Below are positions 35,816-45,740 of a stretch of DNA of 64,000 nt, piece after piece; positions within the stretch are counted from its first letter, which is position 1, and the number at the start of each line of letters is the position of its first letter. The stretch is from Apostichopus japonicus (Eukaryota; Echinodermata; Holothuroidea; Aspidochirotida; Stichopodidae): contig NC_092583.1 of assembly GCF_037975245.1 (NCBI RefSeq), positions 6,443,764-6,507,763 of the forward strand, in the 5' to 3' direction. Position numbers and translations under genes: made by a program. The notes under the pieces were generated by a model. The model was not told where the DNA came from, did not search any database, and saw nothing but the letters and a program-made list of their open reading frames with translations.

Positions 35816-36339
35816 GACCGACACCTCAGTGTTGGGACACCACTCTTGGTACATATTTAACCCATAGTTGGGGTACAGATTTGTATCTTTGGACCAATTT
35901 GCAGACATGGGAAGAAACACATTGTAATACGTTTCCACACATCATAGTAAGGTCCCAGGGTGCAGATTTCTCTTACAAATCCTATTGTGTTTTGCCTAAT
36001 TTAGAACAACAAATTTCTTTCAATTTATTTCTTATTGTAATGTTGTAAATGAGAAATATAATAACAAAATTAAAATATTACTTAATACTGAAATTTGCAG
36101 GCAATTCTATACATCACTTTCATAGTTAAAAGCTATAGTTCTGGACCATGTAGTGTTCCTTATACATAGAACAATGGTGAGAAAATATCAGACTTTTATT
36201 TCTTTTATTTATGTAATTGGATTTTAAGTATCAGGAACTTCTGAAGGGTTAACACTCCAATTCCCCAGGTGTGGGACAGCGCTACTGGATCCTTTCAAGC
36301 CACTTTACTGGGTAACATTTTGTAACTTTTGGAAAAATG
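35816..36339. other. Unannotated intergenic sequence
   Basis: No recognisable gene or repeat. Confidence 0.4.
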
Positions 36340-36653
36340 ACCGACTTCAGGCGCGTAGGTGGGGTTTGGCCGAAAGGGGCAGCCGCCCCCCCCCCCCCCC
36401 TCCTTGAGCATATTTAAAAAAAAAATTAAATATTTTTATGATATCGCTAGTATTTTCAAAAGAGAAAATGCTGAGATGCAACTTACAAGGCCTGGGAAGT
36501 GCCATTTCCAGCGATCTGGAAGGCATTTTCAGCCAAAATTTTCTTGTACGCTTCGCGCCAAAATGATGGCGCTACGCTTAGATAGTTTGCAATGCCGAAT
36601 CTACAGTTTCGCCCCTCCCTTGGCAAATTCCTGGCTACGCGCCTGACTGACTT
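36340..36653. mobile_element. hAT-like MITE, 298 bp, with 8-bp target duplication
   Basis: The element spans 36348-36645. Its ends CAGGCGCGTAG and CTACGCGCCTG are perfect 11-bp inverted repeats. The flanks are ACCGACTT (36340-36347) and ACTGACTT (36646-36653), an 8-bp target-site duplication with one mismatch, as expected for hAT. A poly-C tract follows the left end. Internally, TTTTCTTGTACGCTTCGCGC is shared with two other elements in this window (39523 and 47790), defining a family. There is no transposase, so it is non-autonomous. Confidence 0.85.
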
Positions 36654-37367
36654 AGAAGGAAAAATAGTAAAATATGGTTTTGCACATGAACATGGAGGGA
36701 ACAGGCTGTATAATTACTCACATGTTGGCCAGTTTCTGTTTCCTATATGCAGCTATATGCTGTATGAAGTGTAAATCATGTTGTGCTATTTTTACTTTTA
36801 TTTTATTTCGCATGATACATCGACAATATGACATTCTTCATTGACATTAAAAATATGAATTATTGTAAATAGGTTTTGAGAACTCTCAGCTATATTGATT
36901 GTTTGATGAGAGAGATCCTGTCCGTAATATTTCTTTCAAATGAGACATTGATATCGAAAAACTACTAGCAAAAAAAATTGGTGTGAACATCTCTGACTTG
37001 AAGTTCAATTTTCTCCAGTAAAGTTTAGAAAGGCAGTCATGTGGCAGTGGCACCTGCAGGCTGCTTATGATTCGTCGATTTGCTTAGAATGTATGGATTT
37101 TTCTCTTCTAATATTTAGTGCAAAACATAGCCTAATCAGATTGTTTTGGGTTATAAGCCACACTGTTTGTAACAGCATTCTCATTAATCTATGTGGTGTA
37201 AAATCCTATTTAATCATACACTCTAAAAACGCCCTGGTGTAATAATCTTGGTTACCTCAAAGTGACACCATTGGGGTTCAAATATTAGCAGCCAACCTGT
37301 ATTCTGGTTAGCCTGACGTGAATTTTATCACGCTCTAACTTTTAACTACTTTCCTGGTTGAATTCAG
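36654..37367. other. Unannotated sequence upstream of the SAM-domain gene
   Basis: Two overlapping short frames occur with no recognised domain. It may include the upstream regulatory region of the gene starting at 37451. Confidence 0.35.
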
Positions 37368-37375
37368 TGACGTAA
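37368..37375 (+). promoter_or_regulatory. Possible CRE-like site TGACGTAA
   Basis: TGACGTAA lies 76 bp upstream of the ATG of the SAM-domain gene. It matches a CRE/ATF half-palindrome by eye only. No TATA box is evident. Confidence 0.2.
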
Positions 37376-37450
37376 TTGACATGCTAACTTCACGGGCTTT
37401 TCACAACTAGCACAGTGTCGGTCGAAATATTTCACATCAGGCCAGAAACC

Positions 37451-37517
37451 ATGGATGAGTTTGTCAAAGAAAAATTAGCAGAATGGAACCTATCATCACT
37501 GAATGACATATTTGAAG
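37451..37517 (+). CDS. SAM-domain protein, exon 1 (first coding exon)
   Basis: The ATG sits in a good Kozak context (AAACCATGG) and the exon encodes MDEFVKEKLAEWNLSSLNDI and FE. It ends in phase 1 at GAAG|GTAAAG, a good splice donor. The protein start matches the first half of a SAM (sterile alpha motif) fold of the type found in animal SAM-domain proteins that begin V--KL-EW-L----D-F. SAM domains mediate protein-protein or RNA binding. Joined to exon 2 in phase 1, the domain continues without a break. Exon 1 is 67 bp (22 codons plus one base). The start is chosen because it is the only ATG in frame and no upstream acceptor is needed. The following intron of 4.1 kb is filled with transposons. 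Confidence 0.7.
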
Positions 37518-38120
37518 GTAAAGTTTGTTTTGATTATTGTGATGCAGAAAGGTTTAACCTATTTTCTTTGAAATACGTGCGATTGTCTTAACAGACGTTC
37601 GGTAGGCCAATGAAGTGGGCTAACACTAAGTTGACATAGTAAAAGGGCTATAGGCCCAACGTTAGGACAGGTCTAGCAATGGATAAGCCTATACATTACT
37701 AGCTGTCGAACAGGAATGTGTTTTACTTTAGTACCTTAAATTTTGCACAGTCCTGTTCGAAGGCTAATATAATGCAGACAATGCCAAGGCTAGGCCTACA
37801 TTAAACCAGTTGCCGTGACTTATGCCGCCCTGTAAATAAATGCCCTAAAAAGGAGCAAACGGTCACTAAAAATGGTTACTCTTGTGTGTTTTTGCTAAAT
37901 TTTATGACAGAAATTTATCCTACTGTAGCAACTACAATATTACAATTGCAACTCTAATAGTTTGTGCATAGGCTACGCATAGCCTAACAGTATTAGGCTA
38001 GGCCTGCTGATACTAATGGCTAGGCATACTAATGTTAATTCCCACTGTTAATTGTTGCTTAGTTAGGCTAGGACTGTGTGTCAGGCCTATAAACGTGTTA
38101 AACTAGTCTATCAAGGGTAA
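37518..38120 (+). other. SAM-domain gene intron 1, 5' part
   Basis: Non-coding sequence with many TAGGCCTA-type words (TAGGCCTA, GGCTAGGC) between 37600 and 38100. No exon is recognised. Confidence 0.5.
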
Positions 38121-38785
38121 TGTTATTTTCCACACACGTTACTTCCAGCTGAAACAAAACAGTGTTTTCCGTACACAAATTTGACAGCAGAAAACAATGA
38201 TTTTTTCAGCGGAAAGTACCGTTTTTTTTGGGAGGAACAGAATGAAGTGCCTCCTGACACGAATGGACAAAAGCGATGCAGCTAAGACAAAAATCGCCTA
38301 TGATTTTAAATGTAAATCTGGTGCAAAATGCGTGCTCAGGCCCTTACTTATACAGCCATTTCCAGCGAAAATCAAAAAGATACCGCCTTTTACAACATTT
38401 TTTTTTAAACCATCATAACGCAGACCGCATTTTTAATACTTTATTAGAAACTCAATCCTTCATAACGCGGGCATTCCTTTGCCCTTTTATCCGCTGACTG
38501 CCTCATACTCCTTTAATAATCCCTAATTACCAACACCCCAAGCCTCCTGTAAAATGTAAATTATAAGCTCAGCTTAACTTTTCTGACATGAACTCAGTCT
38601 AACCATCCTTTATCAACGTTCTTTGATACTTTCTCATGTTATTTTCATCATCCTGCCTAAATTTGGTATACTAAAATTGAGGAAAAATATAGTGTACAGG
38701 TAGATGAAGAAAAAGTTGCTTTCCGCACAAGAATTTTTTCAGTGGAAAGTAATGTGCGTAAAGTAACGTGTGCGAAAAAAAACAC
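38121..38785. mobile_element. Inverted-repeat-bounded element, about 665 bp, in intron 1
   Basis: The left sequence ending in CACACACGTTACTT (to 38144) and the right sequence AAGTAACGTGTGCG (from 38761) are inverted copies over about 25 bp with roughly 4 mismatches. Inner blocks CAGCGGAAAGTACCG and CAGTGGAAAGTAATG are near-direct copies, close to each end. I cannot find a clear target duplication, and no transposase is present. Likely a MITE. Confidence 0.5.
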
Positions 38786-38952
38786 TTACAAATTACAATT
38801 ACACTTCAGGGAATAATTTGTTCAGTATCCCATCTCATTTTGCTACACAATCTAGTCAAATTGTACACAAATGGAAAAAAGTGTAGTGCTCAGTTTTATG
38901 AATGAATGAATGCTTACAACCTTTTCCATGAACAGCATATTGAACTTTGGGA

Positions 38953-39007
38953 AAGCGCCCCCTTAAACCTTAAAAATGCCCTCATAAATACATTAAGGGG
39001 GGCTTTT
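38953..39007. other. GCCCCCTTAA / TTAAGGGGGGC inverted repeat
   Basis: Two complementary arms of about 10 bp are separated by about 30 bp and could form a hairpin. It may be part of a decayed MITE with G/C-rich ends like the others nearby. Confidence 0.4.
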
Positions 39008-39399
39008 TTAGCTTTTCATTTTCCAAAATTGCCCCCCAGAGCCAAATCTAAATTCCTACCCTGCATTGCAAGTGGTGCACTATATTTGAGCCAAATTTAG
39101 CTTTAGCTCATTTGTATCGCGTGCCGTTTTAATCAACACTCTACCTGCCGAAAAAGACTCGGATCCGATCTTGTCAGATTTTTAACATCTAGTTAAGAAC
39201 TCGTTAATGCAGACGTAATATTTCAGTTGAGAAGCATTCCACAGTCAAATATGCCTATTGCTAATTAACAGACTTTATAGAGCTGCAGCACTTTGTTGCC
39301 TGTTGTTACTGGCTTACTCTGTACATGTACCTTGCTAATTTTAATTACATTATGTAATATTGAATTAAGTACTTTTTTAATTCGTTTTTTTTTTCTTTT

Positions 39400-39577
39400 T
39401 GGGGGGGGGGGTTTAAAAGTGATGTTGAATGAGGTGGCTCAAGCTTCCAAGAGGCCAGGGAACCAAAATGAAAACTCGGGAAGGGGCGTTTCCGGCCATC
39501 TGGGGGGTTTGTGAAACCAAAATTTTCTTGTACGCTTCGCGCCAACCGATGGTGGCTCTCCACTCAGATAGTCATGC
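39400..39577. mobile_element. hAT-like MITE (family of 36348), left portion, interrupted
   Basis: A poly-G tract is followed by family sequence including GGCGTTTCCGGCCATCTGGG, TTTTCTTGTACGCTTCGCGC and CCAACCGATGGTGGC. It breaks at CTACAA (39578-39583), where another element is inserted, and resumes at 41381 with CTACAACTTT and the end AATCCTGGCTACGCCCCTG (to 41412). The left terminus is not recognisable, so the copy is 5'-truncated. Confidence 0.7.
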
Positions 39578-41386
39578 CTACAACAGTGTTCTTCGCAGGT
39601 CATTTTTTTGTCCGGGTGGTAATCGCCGTCCTGGAGGTAATCGCCGTCCTGGGGGAGGGGTCTAAGGGGAGGGGGTGTCCTCCTCCCCTTTGGAAAATTT
39701 TTGCCCTCCGAAGGTGGGCTAGACGCCAAATGGTGCAATATTTGGTGCTATATTTGCCTTGCATGTATCTCCAGGAATTGCTATTTTTTAGGCAGTGTTT
39801 TAAATTTTCTCTTACGTTTGCCAAATGAAAAAAAATAAGAACACTTCAAAATTGTTGCTGAAATATGAGTAGTAATGAATAGGCCCTAAGTCCAATGAAA
39901 AATTATTCTACACTGTGCAAGGCTAACCCAACACAGCCTGTGCTTGACTGGGATAACTGCCAAGTTCAGGCATATCAACCAATTATCAGTCCTTATTACA
40001 CAGATGCACACGGAAAGAATGATAAATAGATGATCAAATAACAAATTAGTCTTTATTTATTTCAACACCAACAGGATAACAATTGCAGTGAGAAAGTTGA
40101 AAAGAAATAAAGTTTATCAACATCATGACTTTTGAAGTTCGTAAAAACCCATCCTTTACAACATTCACTGTATAGAGAACAAAACTCTGAAAATCAGTAG
40201 AGAAATTACCAATTGTATACGAAAAGTAAGTTGGTACACCTCTCAAATTTTACGAAAGCTCGAGCAAAATACTTTCGAAAAATTCACGCGAAACTGGCAT
40301 TTCGTGCTAAATGCAACTAATTTCATGTAAACAAGGCTCTAGTACACCCATTTATGAATTAACCATAAGACCACATCTGGTGTTGAGCGGCAGAAAAAGA
40401 AACTATTTTCTAGAATTTTCACAAAAAAAGGAAAAATTAATATCCTACCATAGTTAAGTGTATAGTAAATAGCCTAACCACTTCGTCGGTTACGGATCTC
40501 ACGTAACAACAAAAACACAACTTAAATTGTATTTTGCAAAGTTGACGTTCTCTACAAGGACATGGAAACAATATTTAGCATTTAGTTAATCATGCCAAGT
40601 GGCATAAAACATGGGATTGCAAGTTTTACTTTCATAAAGATGGCCATACTGTAGCTATTGAGGCCTTGATATCGTGCTATGTCTGTATGGTAGGCCTATA
40701 GACTGTGCCTGGTGTATCATGGGGAATAGATTGTTTTGTTCATGCGAAGGAGTCAGTTGGCTTGAGGTGTGTTTTACTTACCCTAATGTTACAGGGATAT
40801 TTACCTACTTTTCTTGAACGTATAAGATAATATTTCGCATAACTTTACCGATCCTTTACTGACTGACCTAATTAGTTCTAGAGTGGAGCCAAAATAGTTT
40901 ACTCCATGAAAAGTTTTGTCTTTGAAACGTGCCAAAAATGTTAGAAAACAGGTGTTAGACAGGGGGTTGTTTGGCAAGGTACCTGGGGAAATTCGAATCA
41001 CATGAAGCCAGTCTACCGTGATATTTAAGTAGGGTTAAACACTGCAGTTGTAAACTGATGTACGTATCGTGCACGCTGTTCATTGTTAGGCATTCTAGAA
41101 ACGGGGCTTTGCCGAACGTAGTTTGTTTCATAATATCGACAGTTTTGTAAATCGTCGCGGCCGCGGCAAAAACAAAACATGTAGTTTCGATCAAATTCGT
41201 CACTCTTAAAGAATATGAGTGACTTTTGGAAAATGTTTGACGAGGTGCCAGTGTATTTTTTTTTTGTCCGGGCGGCCGACTTTTTCGTCCGGGCGGTAGC
41301 TTTATGTCCGGGCGCTTGCCAGCCTTTTCAAATTTTGTCCGGGCGGCGCGCCCGGACAAAACCGGTAGTGGAGAGCACTGCTACAA
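39578..41386. mobile_element. Nested TIR element, 1,797 bp, with 6-bp target duplication
   Basis: The element runs from CAGTGTTCTTCGC (39584) to its inverted counterpart ending GTGGAGAGCACTG (41380), with CTACAA directly repeated on both sides (39578-39583 and 41381-41386). Both ends carry repeated GTCCGGG(C/T)GG boxes: the left end has GTCCGGGTGG and two copies of GGTAATCGCCGTCCTGG, and the right end has four GTCCGGGCG boxes. It is inserted inside a hAT-like MITE. I find no recognisable transposase. A 134-codon minus frame (40955-41359) overlaps the GTCCGGG boxes and looks non-coding. The superfamily is uncertain: the end CAGTG fits hAT-like elements, but 6 bp is not the usual 8-bp duplication. 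Confidence 0.72.
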
Positions 41387-41412
41387 CTTTGAGAATCCTG
41401 GCTACGCCCCTG
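41381..41412. mobile_element. hAT-like MITE, right end (continuation of 39400)
   Basis: CTACAACTTTGAGAATCCTG then GCTACGCCCCTG. The reverse complement CAGGGGCGTAGCCAGG is a typical hAT-family MITE terminus. It completes the element split by the nested insertion. Confidence 0.7.
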
Positions 41413-41652
41413 GTACTAATACTGTCTCTTAGATCTTAGAGGAAACACTGGTAGTGATCTAATGAATGACAGTTTTTATTAAATTGACATGATTATAGAA
41501 TACAAATTTTTTGTAGATGGAGCTTCAAATCAGAAATGGTTAAAAATGTTTCATATAATTTTTTGATGAAGGCTCTTGGTGGGGGAACTAACTTCAATCG
41601 TACTGTACCAAAGGGATTACATTTGAACCATGTTTCACTATTTTTTCTTCAG

Positions 41653-41764
41653 AGAACATGATCGATGAGGAAGCTTTCTTGTTGCTAAACCAAGCAGCCT
41701 CAACAGAAATGGTGAAAGCTGTGGGACCATGAAAAAGTTCCTGCAAAAATTACAAGAAGAACAG
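41653..41764 (+). pseudogene. SAM-domain protein, exon 2, with 1-nt frameshift
   Basis: A good acceptor (TTTTTTCTTCAG) precedes AGAACATG. Joined in phase 1 to exon 1, it reads ENMIDEEAFLLLNQAASTEM and then VKAVGP, followed immediately by TGA. Shifting by one base gives KKFLQKLQEEQ, ending at CAG|GTACAT, a good donor. The order EN-ID-EAFLLL, then GP--KFL-KL, is that of SAM helices 3 to 5, so both frames are parts of one exon and one base is missing around GGACCATGAAAAAG (about 41727-41740). Either this copy is a pseudogene or the base is an assembly error near an A-run. The exon is 112 bp; 113 bp would give a clean phase-0 end that fits the phase-0 acceptor at 46282. Confidence 0.75.
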
Positions 41765-41837
41765 GTACATACTATTTTGGACTGACACACAGTGAATAGT
41801 TAATTTTAGTACAGTACCGCTTTTAAGTAAATTGGAA

Positions 41838-41925
41838 AACCGCGCTCTTAATCGCGCTCTGTGCGTTTAAACCGTGCTCTATGTTTTGTTAAAACCCGCA
41901 TTGAAATGCAGTTAATTGCGGGGAA
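41838..41925 (+). repeat. Left subterminal CGCGCTCT repeats of the 4-kb element
   Basis: CCGCGCTCTTAATCGCGCTC and then CCGTGCTCT give three close copies of (C/T)CGYGCTCT within 50 bp of the TIR. The right subterminal region has CCGCGCTCC in inverted orientation. Repeated subterminal words are common transposase-binding sites, which is inference here. Confidence 0.5.
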
Positions 41926-42792
41926 CTGTTTATCAGAGCGCAGATTCCGTCGGAAGGCTTCCCTAATTCTATTCATGCCAGCTAAAAGTGTGAAGTTCAT
42001 TGTTACCGTCAGACGGTCAATGGCTGTAATCCTACTTAATTCCTTCCAATCCGGTAACAAAAGAATATCGATCGTCGCCGGTAGAAAGAAGACCGAGGGT
42101 TTATACTCGGTCAAGGGAAGGGATAGTGTATAAGCACGTATCTTATACTGTTTAAATTCAACGTACAATACAAATGTTCAAGTGGGAGCAAAACAGTTGG
42201 TTTGATGAGTGAAACATTAGCAAACAGAATTCCCGCGATTGCTGCGAACAATAAAAATTGCCGTTTAATATTCAAACAGTTCTCAACGTCCGTTCGGAAA
42301 TAACAATAGGCCTATTCCTGAAAATTATTCAGGAATCATGATTTTTCCTACCACAGATTAAGTGAAAGCCGAATTGATCATTTCTCGGGGCTAGAACAGT
42401 ACAGTATAATGTTCTTGCAAGTAATACGGGCTATTCGCGCACATGTTACATTACGGAACTGAGTTGGTACTCAGTTGTATACTGCACTGAGACATTGCAT
42501 GTTGTCACTGCCCTTGGAATTCTCAAAGTATACAGCTTCACGGGCACTGTTCAAAACAACACTTCAAACGTTTTTGCACGTTCTCATTTAGTATGCATGG
42601 GCCGATCCTACCTCTAAGCCTACATCGAAAGTTACGCCGTACACACCTCGCAAGAAAACCACGATAACCTTAAATGAAAAAACAATATTTTGCACTTGAA
42701 GATCTGACTTCCCTCAAAATGCAATGATAAGGTCTACCCCCAGTACTTCTTGATACATTGAGTTTCCAATTACTAGTCAAAAATATTTTCTG

Positions 42793-43312
42793 AAAAAAAG
42801 TACGATATTTTTCACAAAAATTGATGATTAGATAAGTGCTTCCTCACAATCAACGAGCCGCCCCGAATTCGCTCCGCTTACGTAAAACTTCTATATATAT
42901 TGCACGTGGAAAACCCGAGTTTTTACACACAGAATTCCCATTGACATTGGTCACGGAACATAAGTAGGTCATCGACATTCGAACTTGGCAACTTGCATTC
43001 ATTGCACCATGGGAACGACACAACAAATTGTACATGATTGTACATTTTCCGAAAAACGTACGATATTTTTCACAAAAATTGATGATTAGATAAGTGCTTC
43101 CTCACAATCAACGAGCCGCCCCGAATTCGTTCCGCTTACGTGAAACTTCTATATATATTGCACGTGGAAAACCCGAGTTTTTACACACAGAATTCCCATT
43201 GACATTGGTCACGGAACATAAGTAGGTCATCGACATTCGAACTTGGCAACTTGCCCAAGTTCATTGCACCATGGGAACGACACAACAAATTGTACATGAT
43301 TGTACATTTTCC
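42793..43312 (+). repeat. 258-bp tandem duplication inside the 4-kb element
   Basis: Copy 1 (42793-43050) and copy 2 (43051-43312) are nearly identical apart from a few substitutions and a 4-5 bp insertion. TACGATATTTTTCACAAAAA starts at 42801 and 43059, a period of 258. Each copy contains a TATA-like CTATATATATTG followed by GCACGTGG (an E-box CACGTG) and, about 110 bp further on, an ACCATGGG start-like context. This is compatible with a duplicated promoter and first exon, but I see no long frame from either ATG. Confidence 0.9.
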
Positions 43313-44186
43313 CGCCATCTGGACGCCAAGTTATAACTTTTGGTGTAATATGCAAATTATGAATGGTAGTGTACTGCGCGGTTAAAACTTAAACTATTGC
43401 GACACACACAAATTCTGTGTGTTGTAGAAGTAACTTTTGTATCAAATGTAAAGTACTGTATGGTAGGCCTACTATAATTTATAAAAGACGGTTTTCCTCA
43501 GGCGATAGGGAAAAGGGTTGTTTCGGTGAACTCGATCTCTTTGTATAGTACTTGGATACTTAAAATGACCATGTACATGCAGTTTCTATTTCTCTTTAGT
43601 AAGCTCTAATCATCATTTTTATCCTTTGCGGATCTTTTTTGGAATAAATTCGAAATGTATTGCTTGACGGCAGTATTTAACGGTAAGCATTTCTTAAATT
43701 GTTGACTGAGCTTCAAAATCCATTTTCAAACAAGTCTGTTAATTTTCATGAAGGTTTTATAAAAAATCGACATACAGCTAGGGAACGAAAGCTGTTCTAT
43801 AGTATCCAAATAAAGTACATGTTTCTCGTACTGAGATCTGAAAAAAACGGGCGGCCATTTTTCTTCTTTTCATGCGCTGCTACTAGTTTGGAATATGTTC
43901 CAACCTTTACAAAATAATTTTTAAGGATAGTTTAGATTTCTTGTAATCCGAAAAGAAAGTCGGGAATCAGGAAAGGAGGCCCATCAATTGCGCGGACGAG
44001 AAACATGTTTTGAATTTAACCGGCCCTGCTTCAAATTTGTTGGGTGGAAGTTCTTTTTTCTTTTCATTCTGCTGGAACCAATGGTAATTTATATAAAAAA
44101 ATCCACAAGAAACGCTTAGTAACACTTTATTATTTCTTCAAAATGTTGCCAACTATTTAAAGTAAACTTATCCTCCGTCATAACAG

Positions 44187-44482
44187 AAATAAGACCTGAA
44201 GTTGTGCTGTCGTCTCTTTCTGAACAGGGAGATCCATGTGGTCTTGCCAGATATTTAATGCATAAAATATTTACACCATATGAGCTTTTATATTGTAATG
44301 TTAATGGGATTAAGAAAAATGCACTTAATAAGGATAGGGTATTTGCAATTAGGAAATGTATTATGGAGCAGTTTCATGTACCACTTCACATTCAGAAAAG
44401 AGTTTGGGGACAGTGCGTTAAAAAGATGGACACAGCCAACAGAAATGCTAAGAGATACTTAGCAATGGCAGTCAAATCTTGA
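44187..44482 (+). CDS. BEN-domain protein, terminal exon
   Basis: A splice acceptor (CATAACAG) is followed by an open frame of about 98 codons ending TGA at 44480-44482. The sequence runs IRPEVVLSSLSEQ, then GDPCGLARYLMHKIFTPYEL, then a CNVNG turn, then DRVFAIRKCIMEQFHVPLHI, then KRVWGQCVKKMDTANRNAKR. This fits the BEN domain pattern: a helix with ALARYLL--LFT-EEL, a (C/S)--(G/N)G turn, a LD--KV-AI---V---F basic helix, then W---C---IN---R. BEN domains bind DNA and often act in transcriptional repression. The exon lies wholly inside the 4-kb TIR element. Its own upstream exons are not identified; the acceptor phase (phase 1 if cut after CAG) does not match the repaired phase-0 donor of the host SAM exon 2. 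The track frame opens at GTG, so no ATG is available within the exon. Confidence 0.72.
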
Positions 44483-44639
44483 AGTACAGTATTTTTTGGT
44501 ATATTCCATTTTCCTCTATTTTTTGTCATAATATATTTAAGTTATTCTTGATGTGAAACCTTTGAAGACTGTAGTCAAAAAGAACTACATGTTAATTTTG
44601 ATCACTTGCATGGTAATTTTAATATTTTACTTATTGTAT

Positions 44640-45080
44640 TTTTCAATGTTGTTGCCTTTGTAAGTGCAATGTTTCCTAGTCTAATAGACAGTGTGTTGCT
44701 TTTAGTTTGCTTTTCTAAGCGTGACACTGTTGTACTGTTTTCTTTTATAGTATTAATTTATTTGCTTTGTGAGTGCAAAGCTTCCTAGCCTAATGTGTGC
44801 CTTTCTTTTAGAATTTTTAAAAGATTTACAGAAAATAGACTGTTTGTTTCTTTTTAGTTTGCATTTCTAAGCTTTAACACTGTTGCATGATTATTCTTAT
44901 TTTATAATAATTTGCCTTTTTTTTAAACAAGCATTTGTGCTTAGAATTCTTTTTCATTTTGGTTTCCAGGATATAACTACAATTATTCTCTTTACAACTC
45001 CTTTCAGTTAGTGACAACCTTCGCATTCGTAAGCCTATGAACAGAACTCTATAAAAAATAAAATAAAATCAGTGCAACGT
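44640..45080 (+). repeat. Degenerate repeats of the GTGCAA-G-TTCCTAGCCTAAT motif
   Basis: Related segments occur at 44663 (GTGCAATGTTTCCTAGTCTA), 44773 (GTGCAAAGCTTCCTAGCCTA) and 45072 (GTGCAACGTTTCCTGGCCTA), with CCTAATGTG(T/C) extensions. Between them, TTTCTAAGC..ACACTGTTG recurs twice. This looks like an old tandem array of about 110 bp, decayed by indels. Confidence 0.6.
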
Positions 45081-45085
45081 TTCCT

Positions 45086-45555
45086 GGCCTAATGTGCCTA
45101 AAGTTCACACAAAACGCGGGGCCTAATGTTACTACTAAAAATGATATGTTACCCCGAAAGGATAAGGCACGAAGTTTCCTTCTTGCTTTTTATTACTTCT
45201 GATAACCATAACATATCGGGGAATAAAATAAAAACGTATAAAAAAGGTTTTGCCCTTCAACACGAAACTATTCTCGTTTAAAACTTTCAGTCGAAGTCGT
45301 GAACTTCGTACTCGTACACTGGCCTAATGTGCCTAAACTCAACACAAAACGCGAGGCCTAATGTTACTACAAAAAAATGGTCCGTTAATGTTACGGCGAA
45401 AGAATAAGACACGAAGTTTCCTTCTTGCTTTTTATTACTTCTGGTTACCAGAACATATCGGGGAATAAAATAAACATGTATAAAAAGGTTTTGCCCTTCA
45501 ACACGAAACTATTCTCGATTAAAACTTTCTTTCCGTCAAAGTTGGTAAACTTCGT
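45086..45555 (+). repeat. 235-bp tandem duplication inside the 4-kb element
   Basis: GGCCTAATGTGCCTAAA starts at 45086 and 45321. Both copies continue with CACAAAACGCG, ACGAAGTTTCCTTCTTGC, ACATATCGGGGAATAAAAT and GGTTTTGCCCTTCAACACG, ending near AACTTCGT. Divergence is higher than in the 258-bp duplication, implying an older event. Confidence 0.9.
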
Positions 45556-45689
45556 TTAAAATTGTGATGTTTATAACGGGTGTTGGTTACAAGCGATAGG
45601 TTTACACTACCTCCACGCTATGAATAGCGTTGTATCGATCGGTTCACTCGCATTGTGTCGGTGGTGAATAGCGAGCGAGGGGAATTCGC

Positions 45690-45740
45690 GTTCCTTTGTT
45701 TGGAACGCGGGGAAATCGCGTTCCTTTATTTGGAGCGCGG
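45690..45740. repeat. Right subterminal hairpin repeats of the 4-kb element
   Basis: CGCGTTCCTTTGTTTGGAAC followed by GCG is a near-perfect hairpin (arms CGCGTTCC/GGAACGCG). It is repeated about 30 bp later as CGCGTTCCTTTATTTGGAGC followed by GCG. Both lie within about 120 bp of the right TIR. Confidence 0.75.

Noticed and set aside
35373-36048. MYVC and YIHT open frames on both strands
   Set aside because: Artefacts of the (ATAC)n microsatellite that extend into the SINE body.
39345-39824. Proline/glycine-rich ORFs at 39.4-39.8 kb
   Set aside because: They are translations of MITE G-tracts and GTCCGGG boxes on both strands.
40955-41359. 134-codon minus ORF as the transposase of the nested element
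   Set aside because: It overlaps the GTCCGGGCGG repeat boxes and the palindrome at the element end and has no DDE-like motifs.
41848-42168. Two opposing ORFs of about 100 codons at the left end of the 4-kb element as transposase remnants
   Set aside because: They overlap on opposite strands, have no recognisable helix-turn-helix or DDE motif, and lie in GC-rich subterminal sequence.
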